DNA from: Deltaproteobacteria bacterium
GTDB lineage: Bacteria > Desulfobacterota > Syntrophobacteria > Syntrophobacterales > Syntrophobacteraceae
DNA: 64,000 bases
Direction of reading: 5' to 3'
Assembly: GCA_012517315.1 (NCBI GenBank)
Contig: JAAYVE010000028.1
Coordinates: 1 to 64,000, forward strand
Shown piece after piece: positions 62,791 to 64,000 of this stretch. The translations under genes were made by a program, and so were the position numbers. Positions within the stretch are counted from its first letter, which is position 1. Each line of letters opens with the position of its first letter. Below the pieces are notes generated by a model. That model saw only the letters and a list, made by a program, of their open reading frames with translations, did not search any database and was not told where the DNA came from.

Positions 62791-64000
62791 ATGCAGAGCA
62801 ACCAACCCAAAGTCCTCGTGGTGGATGACGAGTACAGTGTGCGGGAACTTCTCGAGATCATGCTCGAGATGGACGGATACGAAGTGACGTGTGCGGAGAC
62901 GGGAAAGCAGGCGTTGGATGCCATCCGCCGCCAAGAATTCGATCTGGTCATCACTGACATCCGGATGGAGCCCATCAATGGCCTGGAGGTGCTCAAACAG
63001 GTAAAGACCGTCTCTCCCCGCACAGTGGTCATCATCATATCGGCTTATGCCAGCACGGAAACAGCTGTGGAAGCCATGAACGAGGGAGCATACGACTATT
63101 TGCCGAAACCCTTCGACATGGAGGAGATGAGGGCGGTCATCCGCCATGCACTCCAGTCCAAAGGGGAGGCGGGTGCAGGGGAGACGACCAAGGAGGGTCC
63201 ACTCTATTTTGGTTGTCTCATCGGGGAGAGTCCCGCCATGCGGAAGGTATACGACCTCATCAAGCGCATTGCGGGCACGGGCAGCAATGTGCTCATTACC
63301 GGCGAGAGTGGAACGGGGAAGGAGTTAGTGGCGAAGGCCATTCACCGGCAGAGCCCACGGAAGGACCTCCCTTTCGTGGTGGTGAACTGTGGAGGAGTCC
63401 CTGAGTCTCTTATTGAAAGCGAACTGTTCGGTTACAAGAAGGGGGCCTTCACCGGCGCGGCCACCAATCGCATGGGGCTGGTGGAAGCGGCCCAGGGAGG
63501 GACCCTTTTCCTGGACGAAATCGGGGAGCTTTCCCCGGTGCTCCAGGTGAAGCTCCTTCGCCTGGTCCAAGAGAAAACCATCAAAATGATCGGCGGCAAC
63601 GAGGACATTCCGGTGGATGTGCGAATCCTTTCGGCCACCAATCGGGATCTTGAAAAAATGGTCATCGAAGGGACATTCAGGGAGGACCTTTATTACCGTC
63701 TTAACGTTCTGCCCATCAGAATCCCCCCCCTAAGGGAACGAAAAGGCGACATTCCCATCCTGGCCCATTATTTTCTGAACAAGTTCTGCAAGGAGTTCGG
63801 CAAGCAAATCCGGAAAATCTCCTCGTATGCCATGGACATTCTCAACAACTATGAGTTTCCAGGAAATGTGAGGGAGTTGGAACACATCATCGAAAGGGGG
63901 GTTGCCCTCGAGGCTTCCAGTATCATTCTCCCCGACAGCCTCACCCTGTCCTCCTACAAGAGAAGCCGCCATCCTTCGAGCCAGCCGCGGGAGGCTTCCC
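62791..64000 (+). CDS. Sigma-54 response regulator, PilR/NtrC type (cut by window end)
   Basis: At least 403 aa visible. Receiver domain with acidic pair VVDDE, phosphoacceptor D56 and K106. AAA+ domain with Walker A GESGTGKE at 171-178 and GAFTGA at 218-223, so it should activate sigma-54 RNA polymerase. The C-terminal DNA-binding helix is past the edge. The nearest AAGGAG lies 14 bases before the ATG at 62791, a loose spacing. The GESPAMRKVYDLIKRIAGT segment resembles PilR. It begins 10 bp after pyrC, an unusual partner; its kinase may lie beyond the window. Confidence 0.88.
   Translation, partial: MQSNQPKVLVVDDEYSVRELLEIMLEMDGYEVTCAETGKQALDAIRRQEFDLVITDIRMEPINGLEVLKQVKTVSPRTVVIIISAYASTETAVEAMNEGAYDYLPKPFDMEEMRAVIRHALQSKGEAGAGETTKEGPLYFGCLIGESPAMRKVYDLIKRIAGTGSNVLITGESGTGKELVAKAIHRQSPRKDLPFVVVNCGGVPESLIESELFGYKKGAFTGAATNRMGLVEAAQGGTLFLDEIGELSPVLQVKLLRLVQEKTIKMIGGNEDIPVDVRILSATNRDLEKMVIEGTFREDLYYRLNVLPIRIPPLRERKGDIPILAHYFLNKFCKEFGKQIRKISSYAMDILNNYEFPGNVRELEHIIERGVALEASSIILPDSLTLSSYKRSRHPSSQPREAS

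Noticed and set aside
1-64000. tRNA genes, CRISPR arrays, prophage or intact insertion sequence
   Set aside because: I looked through the intergenic stretches and saw no cloverleaf arms with CCA-type ends, no regularly spaced direct repeats, and no transposase or integrase gene. A covariance search could still find a missed small RNA.

Overview
This window looks like chromosomal DNA from a GC-rich Gram-negative bacterium, most likely a Desulfobacterota relative near Syntrophobacter or Desulfacinum. That placement is inference from gene content: two NtrC-type sigma-54 regulators, a CofD-like protein of the kind linked to the GAK system, a split ADP-forming acyl-CoA synthetase, paired OFA-family carboxylate transporters, and alpha2beta2 glycyl-tRNA synthetase. 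I saw no rRNA, tRNA, CRISPR array, intact insertion sequence or prophage. The best evidence of repeat-type DNA is a pair of GGTCTGACC-containing sequences near 44.4 kb.

Layout. 1-5.2 kb (minus strand): start of a class-III aminotransferase, a CofD-like protein, and a ZraS/ZraR-like sensor kinase and sigma-54 activator. 5.2-6.7 kb: divergent envelope-stress genes (ZraP/Spy-like LTxxQ protein and an OB-fold-like periplasmic protein) behind a near-consensus -24/-12 promoter with upstream repeats, so sensor, activator, promoter and target are all visible together. 7.2-15.9 kb: a sugar-phosphate cluster (pfk, pyk, glgX, pgi, gpmA) plus a threonine/serine dehydratase, suggesting use of stored glycogen. 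16-22 kb: glyQ-glyS, then a queuosine-precursor transporter with a structured leader, tsaD and rsmA. This stretch is devoted to translation and RNA modification.

22-32 kb: LysR regulator, ABC-F ATPase, HAD phosphatase, a TolC/EmrA/EmrB-type tripartite exporter and an M24 peptidase. 32-38.7 kb: an unusually long nucleotide-sugar dehydrogenase, a small protein with a degenerate nuclease-like pattern, and two OFA-family MFS transporters separated by AT-richer non-coding DNA. 38.8-45.1 kb: a pseudo-receiver/Ser-Thr kinase fusion, GNAT acetyltransferase, phosphoesterase, HelY/Ski2-like helicase and a thioesterase. 45.2-54.9 kb: aconitase, UDP-glucose dehydrogenase, glutamine cyclotransferase, a PPDK-like protein that has lost the PEP/pyruvate barrel, and an HDOD protein. 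55-59 kb: a minus-strand run of small secreted protein, acdB, acdA and a B12-type radical SAM protein. 59.2-64 kb: rpsT, greA, pyrB, pyrC and a PilR/NtrC-type response regulator cut by the window end.

The most novel items are the barrel-less PPDK-like protein (50.6-53.5 kb), the radical SAM protein with CX4CX2C spacing directly abutting acdA, the pseudo-receiver kinase, the helicase whose N-terminus appears to be read out of REP-like DNA, and the leader RNA before the queuosine-type transporter. I did not find one clearly bounded undescribed multi-gene system; these are separate leads.
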